Part shown: in pieces, positions 39,639 through 49,186 of the stretch
How the letters are laid out: the number at the start of each line of letters is the position of its first letter
How positions within the stretch are numbered: position 1 is the first letter of the stretch
Source of the DNA: JBQTJN01 sp052387095
GTDB lineage: Bacteria; Pseudomonadota; Alphaproteobacteria; Micavibrionales; Micavibrionaceae
Length of the DNA stretch: 64,000 nt
Direction of reading: 5' to 3'
Assembly (NCBI GenBank): GCA_052387095.1
Contig: JBQTJN010000018.1
Span: 1-64,000 of the forward strand
Program-made: the position numbers and the translations under genes
The notes under the pieces: generated by a model
What the model was told of the DNA's origin: nothing
The model's input: the letters and a program-made list of their open reading frames with translations, nothing else
Database searches by the model: none

Positions 39639-41267
39639 ATGTTGAAGATGCTTTCACGCATGAAAAGAAAAATCCGGCTCTACGCGCTTGAATGCACGGG
39701 CGCGATTATCATTGCCTTTGCCATTATGGCGCCGGTGATTGTCGGTTCGGCCGGCATGGCGCTCGATTTTGCGCAGGCCTACCTGGTGCAGCAGCGGCTG
39801 ACGCAGGCGCTCGATGCTTCGGCGCTCGCTGCCGCTGCGTCCTCGACCGATGCAGCCACCATTGAACAAAAGGTAAAAGATTTCTTCGCAGCCAACTACC
39901 CGCCGGAAAAACTGGGCATCACGTTCGAGCCGCGCGTCGTCGTCAACGGCGATGAAGTGATTGTGACGGGCACAGCTCAATATAATACTTTTTTCCTGCG
40001 CCTGATCGGGATCGATTCAATCAACGTGAGTGCGGCAACGACGGTGCAGCGCCAGATCCAGGGCCTCGAAGTCGCTATGGTGCTCGATAATACCGGGTCC
40101 ATGGCCACAAATAACAATATCGGCACGTTGAAAACCGCGACGCGGAATTTCATCAATATTCTTTTCGATCATGCGAAGGATCCGGAAGATGTGCGCATCG
40201 CTCTTGTCCCGTACAGCAACTCCGTGCGCGTCGGCCGTTACGGTCTTGGAAAAAAGCCGGATAACACGAACTACAACGACGGCACTGTTTTCGTGCAACT
40301 GCCCTCCGGCATCAGCTATACCAACACGCACAACGATTCCAGTAACTGGTATGGTTGCATCACGGAGCATAAATCCACCAACTACAATTCCGCCGCAACG
40401 CATGTTGCAGGAAGCCGCGGCCAACTCTGGCGCACCGGCAGCGGTTCGGGCTGCAACAGCGCGACGAACTGCCGCGGCCATGGTTGGGCGCCGGGTGTTA
40501 CCAATAACGACTCATACCCTAACGATATAGAAGACGAATATGCAGGCCCATGGGACATCTATGCTTATGGCCGCGTCATCCTGAACGGCCAGAAATGCAG
40601 CGATTTCGACACCAGTTCCTATGATTTCGTGAATACAGCAGCCCGCTGCAGCGCCTGCACCGGTTCGGGCGGAAAATGCGCGGCCAGCTATTGCTTCTGC
40701 ACGGTCGGCACGTCCGGAAGCCAGGATGACGGGCCTAATACGGGCTGTCCATATGCCTACGTTGTGCCTTTAACCAGTGATCAGACTTATCTTTTGTCGC
40801 AGGTCGACCCCGATACGGCTGCTGAACCCGATGATATGGAGCCGCACGGTCATACCATGGGCAATGTCGGCATGCTGTGGGGCTATAAGATCCTCTCGCC
40901 CGAGGAGCCTTTCACCGAAGGCGAGCCCTGGGACGACGAATACTGGAAAAAAGCCGTGGTCATGATGACCGACGGTGATAATACGCTTGAAAATAACTAC
41001 ACCTATTTCTGGGATACCCACAAAAACAACATCACGGTGACGGACCTGAATGAGCGTTTTGTCGAGGTCTGCGAGGCCTTGAAGGATAAAGGGGTCGTTA
41101 TTTACACCATTACCTTTACTTCGAGTATTAACGACGATACCAAGCAATATTATGAGGATTGCGCCTCATCCGAGGACCAGTATTTCGATGCGCCGACTCA
41201 GGAAGAGCTGCTTGACGCTTTCGAGCAGATCGCCAACGAGCTCGCCAACCTCTATATCAAAAACTGA
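39639..41267 (+). CDS. tadG: TadG-like protein with von Willebrand A domain and Cys-rich insert
   Basis: A 542-residue protein: N-terminal TadE/TadG membrane segment (~19-45, GAIIIAFAIMAPVIVG), alpha/beta region to ~140, then a VWA domain with the metal site DNTGSMA at 150-156 (DxTxS variant of DxSxS) and MMTDGDN near 445. Between ~240 and 370 is an insert with ten cysteines, including CSAC and CFC. TadG helps surface anchoring or adhesion of Tad pili. The Cys-rich part is unusual and would be disulfide-bonded outside the cytoplasm. Confidence 0.85.
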   Translation: MLKMLSRMKRKIRLYALECTGAIIIAFAIMAPVIVGSAGMALDFAQAYLVQQRLTQALDASALAAAASSTDAATIEQKVKDFFAANYPPEKLGITFEPRVVVNGDEVIVTGTAQYNTFFLRLIGIDSINVSAATTVQRQIQGLEVAMVLDNTGSMATNNNIGTLKTATRNFINILFDHAKDPEDVRIALVPYSNSVRVGRYGLGKKPDNTNYNDGTVFVQLPSGISYTNTHNDSSNWYGCITEHKSTNYNSAATHVAGSRGQLWRTGSGSGCNSATNCRGHGWAPGVTNNDSYPNDIEDEYAGPWDIYAYGRVILNGQKCSDFDTSSYDFVNTAARCSACTGSGGKCAASYCFCTVGTSGSQDDGPNTGCPYAYVVPLTSDQTYLLSQVDPDTAAEPDDMEPHGHTMGNVGMLWGYKILSPEEPFTEGEPWDDEYWKKAVVMMTDGDNTLENNYTYFWDTHKNNITVTDLNERFVEVCEALKDKGVVIYTITFTSSINDDTKQYYEDCASSEDQYFDAPTQEELLDAFEQIANELANLYIKN

Positions 41268-41358
41268 TCATAAAATTGCGTTTGGTATGGGTTCATTTAA
41301 ATCAGGGGCTTGATTTTTCTAATTTTTTCTCTAAAATATTAACATCTTTCTGCGTACT

Positions 41359-41374
41359 TTAACCTTCCTTTAAC
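41359..41374 (+). promoter_or_regulatory. CtrA-type box upstream of flp
   Basis: TTAACCTTCCTTTAAC matches the full CtrA consensus TTAA-N7-TTAAC exactly. It lies 102 bp before the flp ATG in a 208-bp gap (41268-41475) that otherwise has no gene. In Caulobacter the pilin gene pilA is activated by CtrA, so a cell-cycle link is plausible. No other exact match was seen in the Tad region. Confidence 0.6.
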
Positions 41375-41475
41375 GTCAATTTGATATTCTAAAATGGCAA
41401 CGGTTGGGAACTTGAACACTCTTTCGAAGTGTGGGTAACCGGATAATCTAAACTTAATCCTAAGGAGAAAACTAC

Positions 41476-41682
41476 ATGCTTAAACTTTTAGCTTTCAGAG
41501 ATGCATACCTCAGAAATAACGACGGCGCGACGGCTATTGAATACGGCCTCATTGCTGCTGGTATTTCACTGGCGATTGTCGCTGTCGCTTTCACGTTTGG
41601 TGACGAATTGAAAACGACATTTGAAACGATGCAGTCTAAAATGGAAACCGCGAACGCAGACGCGGCAGACACAGGTTCTTAA
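41476..41682 (+). CDS. flp: Flp/Fap-type major pilin
   Basis: A 68-residue prepilin. The leader ends at Gly17 and the mature protein starts ATAIEYGLIAAG, with Glu at +5, the signature recognised by the TadV/CpaA peptidase. A single hydrophobic helix follows, then an Asp/Ala-rich tail. TAAGGAG lies 9 bp before the ATG. It has its own regulatory region (CtrA box) and its own strong terminator, as expected for an abundantly made subunit. Confidence 0.95.
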   Translation: MLKLLAFRDAYLRNNDGATAIEYGLIAAGISLAIVAVAFTFGDELKTTFETMQSKMETANADAADTGS

Positions 41683-41696
41683 TTAGTATAGATTTA

Positions 41697-41749
41697 AAAG
41701 GCCCGCCTTTTGCATTTGCAAGATTGCAGGTGTGAGGCGGGCCTTTTTT
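41697..41749 (+). terminator. rho-independent terminator after flp
   Basis: GGCCCGCC near 41700-41707 pairs with GGCGGGCC at 41736-41743, with further A/T pairs, and is followed by six T. The 28-nt loop is long. It should let flp be made in excess over the downstream cpa genes, as in other Tad loci. Confidence 0.85.
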
Positions 41750-41768
41750 ATGTCTTAGGGGTCCATCG

Positions 41769-42317
41769 ATGCTGCTTCTGATCATATTCCTGGCATGTAT
41801 TTTTGTCGCCGTCGGCGCAGGTCTCCTCGCCAGCCTCTCTGATTTCAAAGGCCTGACCATTCCAAATTCCTATAGCGTCATTATCATCGCTGCATTCTGC
41901 GCGGCCTATTTGTCGCTGTGGTTTTTCGGGCGGGGCGAAGTCTTCAGTCCACTGCTCTCCCACGGCTTGAGCGCGCTTTTCATTTTTGTCCTGACCGCTG
42001 CATTGTTTGCCACAAAAATCATGGGCGGCGGCGACTCCAAGCTGGCCAGCGCCTACGCTTTGTGGGTCAGCCTTGTCGGCCTCGTGCCTTTTCTGTTTTA
42101 CACAACACTGACCGGCGGCGTGCTCGGCCTCATCTCGCTGGTTCTGTTAAAATGGAAACCGGTCAAAAACGCCCAAGCAGGCAGCTGGATTGCGCGCGTG
42201 CAGGCCGGCGAAAGCAAGGTCCCCTACGGGATAGCCATTGTCATAGGCGCGCTGGCTTCTTTTTGTAATTTGGGGTATTTTGAACTGGAAACGCTTCGTT
42301 CCTTTCTCGGCTCCTGA
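41769..42317 (+). CDS. cpaA: prepilin peptidase CpaA/TadV
   Basis: A 182-residue polytopic aspartyl protease that removes the leader of Flp and TadE-type pilins. Active Asp residues are expected in SLSDFKGLTIPN near residue 27 and in KIMGGGDSKLASA near 80 (the GxGD-type motif). It lacks the N-terminal methylase domain of type IV pilus PilD, as is normal for TadV. First gene of the cpaABCDEF-tadBC series. Confidence 0.92.
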   Translation: MLLLIIFLACIFVAVGAGLLASLSDFKGLTIPNSYSVIIIAAFCAAYLSLWFFGRGEVFSPLLSHGLSALFIFVLTAALFATKIMGGGDSKLASAYALWVSLVGLVPFLFYTTLTGGVLGLISLVLLKWKPVKNAQAGSWIARVQAGESKVPYGIAIVIGALASFCNLGYFELETLRSFLGS

Positions 42318-42334
42318 AACCGCAGGATTTTATC

Positions 42335-43216
42335 ATGAATAAAAACATCCTTATTGTAATTGGCGGCGCCCTCGCTGTGGCACTTCTCGTGGCGGTCCTT
42401 GTGTCCGTGACGTTGGGCGGCAAGAAGGATCCTGTTATCGAGGAAGCCAAAGTGGACATCCTCGTCGCTGCCAAGGATCTCGGTATTGGCCGCGAATTGC
42501 AGGTCGGCGATACACGCTGGCAGGAATGGCCGCAAAGCAGCGTCTTCCCGGGTGCGGTCGTGCGCGAGAAGCAGGAACTGGCCGACGCGGCCCTCAAGGG
42601 GCGCCTGGGACGTAATGTAGCCTCCGGGGAGCCGGTTCTGGAGAACGCCATCCTCGGCGAAGCCAAGGGCAATTTCGTGGCTGCCAGCCTTGAGCCAGGA
42701 CAGCGCGCCGTGGCCATCGAGGTTTCGGCCGCTTCCATGGTCGGGGGCTTTATCGGCCCAGGCGATTATGTCGATGTCATGCTCACCTACAAAATGAGCG
42801 TGCGCACGGATGACGACAACCCGGCCGTCCAGAACACCATCGAGCTGAATTTGCAGAAAACGGCGACTGAGACGATTTTGCAGAATGTAAAGGTTCTAGC
42901 GGTCGATCAGCGCGCAGAGCAACCCGAGGACGGCAAAATCAAGGTCGGTAAAACCGTGACACTGGCCGTCAGCGCGCAGGATGCCGAACGAGTCTCGCTC
43001 GCGGGACAAATAGGCGAAATTACCCTGTCTTTACGAGGGGTTGGTGACGACAAGCTCGTGGAGAAAAACTGGGAAACCATTTCCGATGCCCGCCTGACCA
43101 ATATCTACGAGGAGGTCATGCAGGAAGTCCAGAAAGTACAAAAGGACTCTGGAATTGATCGCAATATTGTGCGAATTTATAATGGTAACCAAGTCCAGGG
43201 CTCTTCTGCCCCATAA
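42335..43216 (+). CDS. cpaB: Flp pilus assembly protein CpaB/RcpC
   Basis: A 293-residue inner-membrane-anchored periplasmic protein: hydrophobic N-terminus (~5-27), then an SAF domain (VLVAAKDLGIGRELQVGDTRW-like region) and the RcpC/CpaB domain (FIGPGDYVDVMLTY, VLAVDQRAE). It is needed to stabilise the secretin and assemble the pilus. Confidence 0.92.
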   Translation: MNKNILIVIGGALAVALLVAVLVSVTLGGKKDPVIEEAKVDILVAAKDLGIGRELQVGDTRWQEWPQSSVFPGAVVREKQELADAALKGRLGRNVASGEPVLENAILGEAKGNFVAASLEPGQRAVAIEVSAASMVGGFIGPGDYVDVMLTYKMSVRTDDDNPAVQNTIELNLQKTATETILQNVKVLAVDQRAEQPEDGKIKVGKTVTLAVSAQDAERVSLAGQIGEITLSLRGVGDDKLVEKNWETISDARLTNIYEEVMQEVQKVQKDSGIDRNIVRIYNGNQVQGSSAP

Positions 43217-43253
43217 CTCCACGATTTTGCCTGCGTAATACTGAAAGTAGTTG

Positions 43254-44705
43254 ATGAGATTTATGCCGTCATTACCCCCGCTTAGACTCGCGGGATTGCT
43301 TGCGATTGCGGCAATCTCGCTATTCGTCGTGGCGGCGCCGGTTCTGGTGTTGGCCGATAAGGGCGATCTGAATTCCCTGACTCCGAAATCCACCACCGAA
43401 GCGCCTTTATCCGTGACGCTCGGCAAGGCGGAATTGATCAACCTGCCCGGCGATATTTCCGACGTGCTTGTCGCCGATCCGTCCGTGGTTGATGTGCAGG
43501 CGCTGCAATCCAACCGCCTTTATGTTGTTGGTCTCAATGTCGGTGATACCAATCTTATCGCGGTCGACGGTCAGGGCAATGTCATCAAGCGCATCGACAT
43601 CCATGTGCATTACGACATGCAGGCGATCCAGGCTTTGGTCAATGAACTTTTCCCGAATGAAAAAAACATCAAGGTTGGTTCAATCCATGGACAGATTTTG
43701 CTGAGCGGTAAAGTTTCAACGCCCGACGTGGCCGCAAAGGTAGCAAGCCTTATCGGCAGCTATGTCAGCGACCTTCAGGATGGCGGCAATCAGCCCGCGG
43801 ATAGCCTGATATCCAATATGCTCGAAGTTGACGGCGAGCAGCAGGTTACACTGCAGGTTAAGATCGTCGAGGCGCGCCGCAACCTCGTCAAGGAACTGGG
43901 CATTGAAACCAACCTGAATAGCACCGCCGGCGTGACCTCGGGCGATACGGGCTTTGGCTTGCGGCCGAGCACGGGCACGGCGCTCAATAACGCCGCTGTC
44001 GGTGTGCTGCAGGTCTTCCAGGTCACGGGGATTGATGAGATCCGTGATATCAACCTGTTCATCAACGCGCTCGAGGATGAAAACCTGGCGCAGGTCCTGG
44101 CCGAACCAAACCTGACCGCAGTCTCCGGCGAGGAGGCCGGGTTTCTTGCCGGCGGTGAAACGCCGATCCCGTCCGGTCTCGACCAGTTGGGGAATATCGT
44201 GATCGAATTCCGTCAGTTCGGCGTGTCTTTGAATTTCCGCCCGATCGTCATGTCGGATGACCGCATCAGCCTGCAGATGAGCACGGAAGTCTCCTCGATC
44301 AATTTCGACAACGCACTCCCGGCCGGTGACATTCAGGTGCCGGGCTTCGATGTGCGCCGCGCCTCGACAACCGTGGAGCTGCCGAGCGGCCGCAGCATCA
44401 TGATCGCAGGCCTTCTTCAATCCTCTGCTGCCAAGGGCCTGAACGCCATCCCCGGAATCAAGAATACGCCTGTATTAGGCGACCTCATTTCATCGCGCAG
44501 TTTCCAGCGTGATGAGACCGAACTGGTCGTCATCATCACGCCGTACATTGTGAAACCCTATAAGGAAACGGAGCGCGCAGTTGTGCACCGCGGCGGCAAC
44601 AATCACCTCGCGAAAATTTTTGCCCGCACCATGCGCAAGCATTACGCCATCAAGGATGAAGACATCTTCGATGATGACGAACGCTACGGATACATACTGG
44701 AGTAG
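43254..44705 (+). CDS. cpaC: Tad secretin CpaC/RcpA
   Basis: A 483-residue outer-membrane channel. A signal peptide (~1-35) precedes the pilus secretin N-domain (LINLPGDISDVLVADPSVV), a BON-like region, and the C-terminal secretin domain (LAEPNLTAVSGEEAGFLAGGETPIP, RSIMIAGLLQSSAAKG, LVVIITPYIVKP). ATG 43254 is used; a TTG directly before it is in frame. A second, stand-alone copy of the N-domain is encoded at 50901-51701. Confidence 0.93.
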   Translation: MRFMPSLPPLRLAGLLAIAAISLFVVAAPVLVLADKGDLNSLTPKSTTEAPLSVTLGKAELINLPGDISDVLVADPSVVDVQALQSNRLYVVGLNVGDTNLIAVDGQGNVIKRIDIHVHYDMQAIQALVNELFPNEKNIKVGSIHGQILLSGKVSTPDVAAKVASLIGSYVSDLQDGGNQPADSLISNMLEVDGEQQVTLQVKIVEARRNLVKELGIETNLNSTAGVTSGDTGFGLRPSTGTALNNAAVGVLQVFQVTGIDEIRDINLFINALEDENLAQVLAEPNLTAVSGEEAGFLAGGETPIPSGLDQLGNIVIEFRQFGVSLNFRPIVMSDDRISLQMSTEVSSINFDNALPAGDIQVPGFDVRRASTTVELPSGRSIMIAGLLQSSAAKGLNAIPGIKNTPVLGDLISSRSFQRDETELVVIITPYIVKPYKETERAVVHRGGNNHLAKIFARTMRKHYAIKDEDIFDDDERYGYILE

Positions 44706-44707
44706 GA

Positions 44708-45361
44708 ATGATGCAGAGATTTTCATTTTATTTTCTGATCGGCGCAATGACACCGGCTTTTATGCCGCTCACCGCCTGCGATTTGTATGAAGAGCCCCTT
44801 GTCACCGATAAGCGGATAGAGGTGCAACAGGAACAATTCTCCGAACAGGTGTCTGTATCGGAAGCCGATGATCAGTATCTGGCCGGGCTGGCGGAAAATT
44901 TTTCCCGCGGCGACAGTGAGTCCATGCAGATCAGCGTGACCTATGACCCGCGCGGGACCGCATCCCCTCCCGTGCGCGCCAACAATGAGCTGTTACGGAT
45001 TAAAAACACGCTCATGAAAAAAGGCGTACAAAATATCGCAGCCAATAGTCTGCCCGTGCAGGGCCAGGGCAACGAAATGAACCTGCTGGTCACATACGAT
45101 GAATACGTCGCGCTCCCGCCCAAAGACTGCAAGACGATGGATGGTTTTGAAAACCGCGCGCTCACGCTCGACAGCTCGTATAAACAGGGCTGCACGGTTG
45201 AGACCGTTTTCTCGCGCCAGGTGGCCCATCCCAAAGACCTCGCAGGCGATCGTGAATTGCCGGAGTCCACGGAGGGCCGCCGCGCCGCCAATATCGGCGA
45301 GCGCTACCGTTCAGGCGTTGCCAATCAACCACTTGAGGGAGAAAGTGCCTCAGGCAACTAA
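44708..45361 (+). CDS. cpaD: pilus assembly lipoprotein CpaD
   Basis: A 217-residue lipoprotein with lipobox LTAC (Cys24) and the CpaD-family periplasmic domain (LLRIKNTLMKKGVQNIAANSLP, then a late NIGERYRSG). CpaD lies at the outer membrane with the secretin. It starts 2 bp after cpaC; a second Met immediately follows the first. Confidence 0.85.
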   Translation: MMQRFSFYFLIGAMTPAFMPLTACDLYEEPLVTDKRIEVQQEQFSEQVSVSEADDQYLAGLAENFSRGDSESMQISVTYDPRGTASPPVRANNELLRIKNTLMKKGVQNIAANSLPVQGQGNEMNLLVTYDEYVALPPKDCKTMDGFENRALTLDSSYKQGCTVETVFSRQVAHPKDLAGDRELPESTEGRRAANIGERYRSGVANQPLEGESASGN

Positions 45362-45422
45362 CGATTTATTAGCCTTTTATAATGTATAATGGCATGTCTC
45401 ACACAATGCGAATCAGGACCCG

Positions 45423-46679
45423 ATGAGTGACCCCGGCACAACAGGCACAAGCATTCTTCTTCCTCCCGCCGCAGTGGAGGTGTATTCGCACGACCCGGCA
45501 ACGCTTGAAGCGGCGCGCAATCTTGCGCAGGACTGGCGTTTCGCCCGCGTAAGCCTGCAGGTCAGGGAGGGTGATGTCGACACCGCGATCAATATCTACG
45601 CCGAGCACAAATCACCGCAGCTGGTGATTATCCAGACCGATACGATCGATGAATCCTTCACCGGAAAACTCGAAAGCCTGGCAACAAATTGCAGCGAGGG
45701 CACCTCGGCGATTGTCATCGGCCCTGTCAACGATGTTTATCTCTACCGCCGTCTGATCGAAATGGGCGTCAGTGATTATCTTGTGAAGCCCGTCGAAACG
45801 CCGGTGTTGGCCGAGGTCATATCAAAAAGCCTGGTCCAGCAGATGGAAGTCACAGGCAGCCGCCTCATTGTTTTCATAGGCGCCAAGGGCGGTGCAGGCA
45901 CCAGCGCGCTTGCGCAGGCCTCGGCCTGGTGCATATCCGACATACTGGGCCAAAAAACACTGCTCATGGATGGCGCGGGCGGCGCCTCTGTGCTGAGCGT
46001 CGGATTTGGTTTTACACCGTCGACAACGCTGGCGGAAGCAGCGCGCGCCGCCGCTAACAACGATGAGGACAGCCTCAAGCGCATGCTGTTCAAGGCCGGT
46101 GACAGACTGAGCGTGCTGGCCAGCGGCGGCGAAATCATGCTGGAGAACGCTATCACGCCCGAACAATTTGAAAGACTCGTCGACACGCTGATGGTCAAGT
46201 ACCCGGTCATCATCGCCGACATGTCCAATGCGGCGCCGGAGCTCAAGAAAATTATTATCGGCAAGGCCGCCAGCATCATCGTCGTATCGACGCCGCACCT
46301 GCCGTCTCTGCGTCTCGCGCGCGCGCTCATCCACGAAATAAAAGATATGCGCGGCGGTGAAGATAAAAACATCGAATTCATCGTGAACATGCAGGGCATG
46401 GCCGCAAAGAACGAGGTGCCGCGCAAGGATATTGAAAAGGCCATGGATTTTGTCATTGCGGCGTCCGTGCCCTTCGCACCGAAAGCATTTATCGAAAGCG
46501 AAAGCGAAGGTAAAAAATTTCTATCCTCAAAAGAAGGTGAAGATATTGCCCGTGCGCATATTCTGCCACTCTTCAGTACAAAATTTTCAGCCGGCTCAAC
46601 GTTGAAGGAAGCCGCTGCAGGCAAAAACAAGGCCGATTTGCTCGGAAGCTTCCTCGGCAAGTTTAAGGCAAAGGAATAA
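45423..46679 (+). CDS. cpaE: pilus assembly/localisation ATPase CpaE
   Basis: A 418-residue protein with an N-terminal receiver-like domain (~12-135, ending LVKPVETPVLAEV, without an obvious phosphoacceptor pattern) and a MinD/ParA-type ATPase domain (~145-400). The deviant Walker A is GAKGGAGTSAL. CpaE positions the pilus machine at a cell pole in Caulobacter. Confidence 0.92.
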   Translation: MSDPGTTGTSILLPPAAVEVYSHDPATLEAARNLAQDWRFARVSLQVREGDVDTAINIYAEHKSPQLVIIQTDTIDESFTGKLESLATNCSEGTSAIVIGPVNDVYLYRRLIEMGVSDYLVKPVETPVLAEVISKSLVQQMEVTGSRLIVFIGAKGGAGTSALAQASAWCISDILGQKTLLMDGAGGASVLSVGFGFTPSTTLAEAARAAANNDEDSLKRMLFKAGDRLSVLASGGEIMLENAITPEQFERLVDTLMVKYPVIIADMSNAAPELKKIIIGKAASIIVVSTPHLPSLRLARALIHEIKDMRGGEDKNIEFIVNMQGMAAKNEVPRKDIEKAMDFVIAASVPFAPKAFIESESEGKKFLSSKEGEDIARAHILPLFSTKFSAGSTLKEAAAGKNKADLLGSFLGKFKAKE

Positions 46680-46688
46680 AACAGGCTT

Positions 46689-48185
46689 ATGTTCGGCAAA
46701 AAAGGCGAAAACACCACCGCACCATCAAAACCGGCGCAGCCGCCAGCCGCAGAAAAAAAACCTGCCGAAAATACTGAAAAGAAAGACGTCGCGGCGGGCG
46801 TAGAGCCCGTTCTCGAAAAAAAAGTAGAGCTTAAGGTCGAAAAAGACCCTTTCAAGAACGAACTTGAAGAAAACAAGGGCGAGATCGTCCACGAAAAAGT
46901 TGATTCAATCACCATTCAGCGTCTGCAACGTGCCCGCAACCGCATCTGGCTGGATTTGCGCGACGGGATTGATCTCAAGGCGCTGGCGCGCATGGACGGC
47001 AAGGCTGCGCGTGAAGAAGTTTATTCCGCCGTGCAGGAAATTGCCCGTTTCCGCAATCTCGATCTGACGCCGGCGGAACTTCAGAGTATTTCCAAGGAAT
47101 GCGCCGACGATATGCTGGGTTTCGGTCCGCTCGAGGAACTTCTGGAGCGTGATGACATCGCTGATATCATGATCAACGGCCCTGAAACCGTCTACATCGA
47201 AGCCAAGGGCAAGATCACACGCAGCCACATCAAATTTCGCGATAACCAGCATTTAACAACCATCTGTCAGCGTATCGTCGGCGCCATCGGCCGGCGCGTC
47301 GATGAATCCTCGCCGATTTGCGACGCGCGTCTCCCGGATGGTAGCCGTGTCAACGTCATCATACCGCCGCTGGCTGTCGATGGATCCTGCATGACCATCC
47401 GGAAATTCACCAAGGAAAAACTTACGCTGGAAAAACTTGTCGGTTTCGGCTCGATGACGCCGAGTTGCGCCAAGCTGATCATGGCGATCGGTCGCTCGCG
47501 CGTGAATGTCCTGGTCTCCGGCGGTACCGGTTCCGGTAAAACCACCATGCTCAACTGCCTGACATTTTATATCGAGCAGGGCGAGCGCATCATCACCTGC
47601 GAAGATGCCTGCGAACTGCAGCTGCAACAGCCGCACGTTGTCCGCCTGGAAACACGGCCGCCCAACCTCGAGGGCGTCGGCGAAGTGACGATGCGCGATC
47701 TTGTTAAAAACTGCCTGCGGATGCGCCCGGAACGCATCATCGTAGGCGAGGTGCGCGGCCCCGAAGCCTTCGACTTGCTGCAGGCGATGAATACAGGCCA
47801 TGACGGCTCGATGGGCACCGTCCACGCCAATAACCCGCGCGAGGCCATCTCGCGGATGGAGAATATGATCGCTATGGGCGGACTCAATCTGCCAAGCGCC
47901 GCCGTGCGTGAACAGATCGCCTCCGCCGTCAACGTCATTATACAAGTGCAGCGCCTCCGCGACGGCTCCCGCCGCACCACGCATGTCAGCGAGATCACCG
48001 GCATGGAAGGCGATGTTGTTACGATGCAGGATCTGTTCGTTCTGGATATTACCGGTGAGGATGCCAGCGGCAAGCTGATCACCAAGCACCGTTCGACCGG
48101 CCTGCGCCCCAAATTCTACGACAAGGCGCGCCAGTATGGCTGTGAAAAACTCGTCCTCGAAGCGATGGAAGAGGCCTTCGGCTGA
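46689..48185 (+). CDS. cpaF: Tad secretion ATPase CpaF/TadA
   Basis: A 498-residue hexameric ATPase that drives Flp assembly. A charged, low-complexity N-terminal extension (~1-60) precedes the GspE/VirB11 fold with Walker [13 protein letters not shown] near 277-288, the Asp/Glu boxes, and the Walker B region [20 protein letters not shown]. The stop TGA overlaps the tadB ATG by one base. Confidence 0.95.
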   Translation: MFGKKGENTTAPSKPAQPPAAEKKPAENTEKKDVAAGVEPVLEKKVELKVEKDPFKNELEENKGEIVHEKVDSITIQRLQRARNRIWLDLRDGIDLKALARMDGKAAREEVYSAVQEIARFRNLDLTPAELQSISKECADDMLGFGPLEELLERDDIADIMINGPETVYIEAKGKITRSHIKFRDNQHLTTICQRIVGAIGRRVDESSPICDARLPDGSRVNVIIPPLAVDGSCMTIRKFTKEKLTLEKLVGFGSMTPSCAKLIMAIGRSRVNVLVSGGTGSGKTTMLNCLTFYIEQGERIITCEDACELQLQQPHVVRLETRPPNLEGVGEVTMRDLVKNCLRMRPERIIVGEVRGPEAFDLLQAMNTGHDGSMGTVHANNPREAISRMENMIAMGGLNLPSAAVREQIASAVNVIIQVQRLRDGSRRTTHVSEITGMEGDVVTMQDLFVLDITGEDASGKLITKHRSTGLRPKFYDKARQYGCEKLVLEAMEEAFG

Positions 48186-49174
48186 TGGGCGCCCTGCAAA
48201 TCATCTTGGTCGCCCTCATTTTTCTGAGCGTTGTCGGCGTCGGCATTGCCTATATAATCAACGCTGAAAGCGCCCGCCGTAAACGCTACGCCCAGGTCAT
48301 CCAGGGGCACTCCGCTTTCAACCTGAAAGTCAAAGGCTCCGCGCGCGAAGAACAGGATAAGCGCCGCGCCGAGATTGCCAAAAAACTTAAAGAAACCCGC
48401 GAAGGTGATAGCAAGGCCAAGAAAAAAAGCCGCGCGCCTGTTTCTCTCATGATCGAACAGGCGGGCTTGAAGGCCTCGGTCAAAAAATTCTGGATTCTGT
48501 CCTTTGCTTCCATGATTGTTTTCACGTTCATAGCCAAAATGATGGGGCAGCCCATGCTCGTCGTGCTTTTTGTGGGTGTCGTCGGCCTGCTCGGTTTTCC
48601 ACGCTATGTTTTGAAAAATATGGCCAAGCGCCGCCAGAAAAAATTTCTTCACGATTTCGCCGACGGACTTGAGGGCATGATCCGTCTGATTAAGGCCGGG
48701 ATGCCGATCTCCGAAGCCATAGCCATGGTGGCGCGTGAATTCGGCGGTCCGCTTGGCGAAGAGATGAGTCGTATCTACGACAAGCAGAAAATCGGTATCC
48801 CGCTGCACGAGGCCGCGCTCGAAAGCACGCGCCGCATGCCGCTGCCGGAAATGCGCATGTTTGCCACTGGCCTGGCCATTCAGGCACAGACAGGCTCCAG
48901 CCTTTCGGAAGTTTTGCAAAACCTCGCGGGCGTCATACGCGCGCGTTTCAAATTGCGTCGCAAGATCAAGGCACTTTCATCCGAAGCAATCGCCTCTGCC
49001 GGCATCATCGGCGCATTGCCGAACGTTGTCGCCAGCGGCCTTTATTTTGTCAATTACGAATATATCAGTGTCTTGTTCACGACGCCGACCGGCAATATGC
49101 TGCTCGGAATCGCTGTGGGCATGATGGTGCTGGGATGCCTGGTTATGAAAGCCATGATTAATTTTAAAATTTAG
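48185..49174 (+). CDS. tadB: Tad inner-membrane platform protein TadB
   Basis: A 329-residue GspF-domain protein with membrane helices at ~5-22, ~98-140 and near the C-terminus, and the T2SSF core LIKAGMPISEAIAMVAREFGG ... FATGLAIQAQTGSSLSEVL. It forms the platform with TadC on which pilins are assembled. Confidence 0.93.
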   Translation: MGALQIILVALIFLSVVGVGIAYIINAESARRKRYAQVIQGHSAFNLKVKGSAREEQDKRRAEIAKKLKETREGDSKAKKKSRAPVSLMIEQAGLKASVKKFWILSFASMIVFTFIAKMMGQPMLVVLFVGVVGLLGFPRYVLKNMAKRRQKKFLHDFADGLEGMIRLIKAGMPISEAIAMVAREFGGPLGEEMSRIYDKQKIGIPLHEAALESTRRMPLPEMRMFATGLAIQAQTGSSLSEVLQNLAGVIRARFKLRRKIKALSSEAIASAGIIGALPNVVASGLYFVNYEYISVLFTTPTGNMLLGIAVGMMVLGCLVMKAMINFKI

Positions 49175-49186
49175 ATCGGGAAAAAC

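Noticed and set aside
45776..46915. Long open frame of 379 codons antisense to cpaE and cpaF
   Set aside because: The sense strand has clear CpaE and CpaF motifs; the antisense product is low-complexity Ser/Phe-rich, typical of the mirror of a GC-biased gene.
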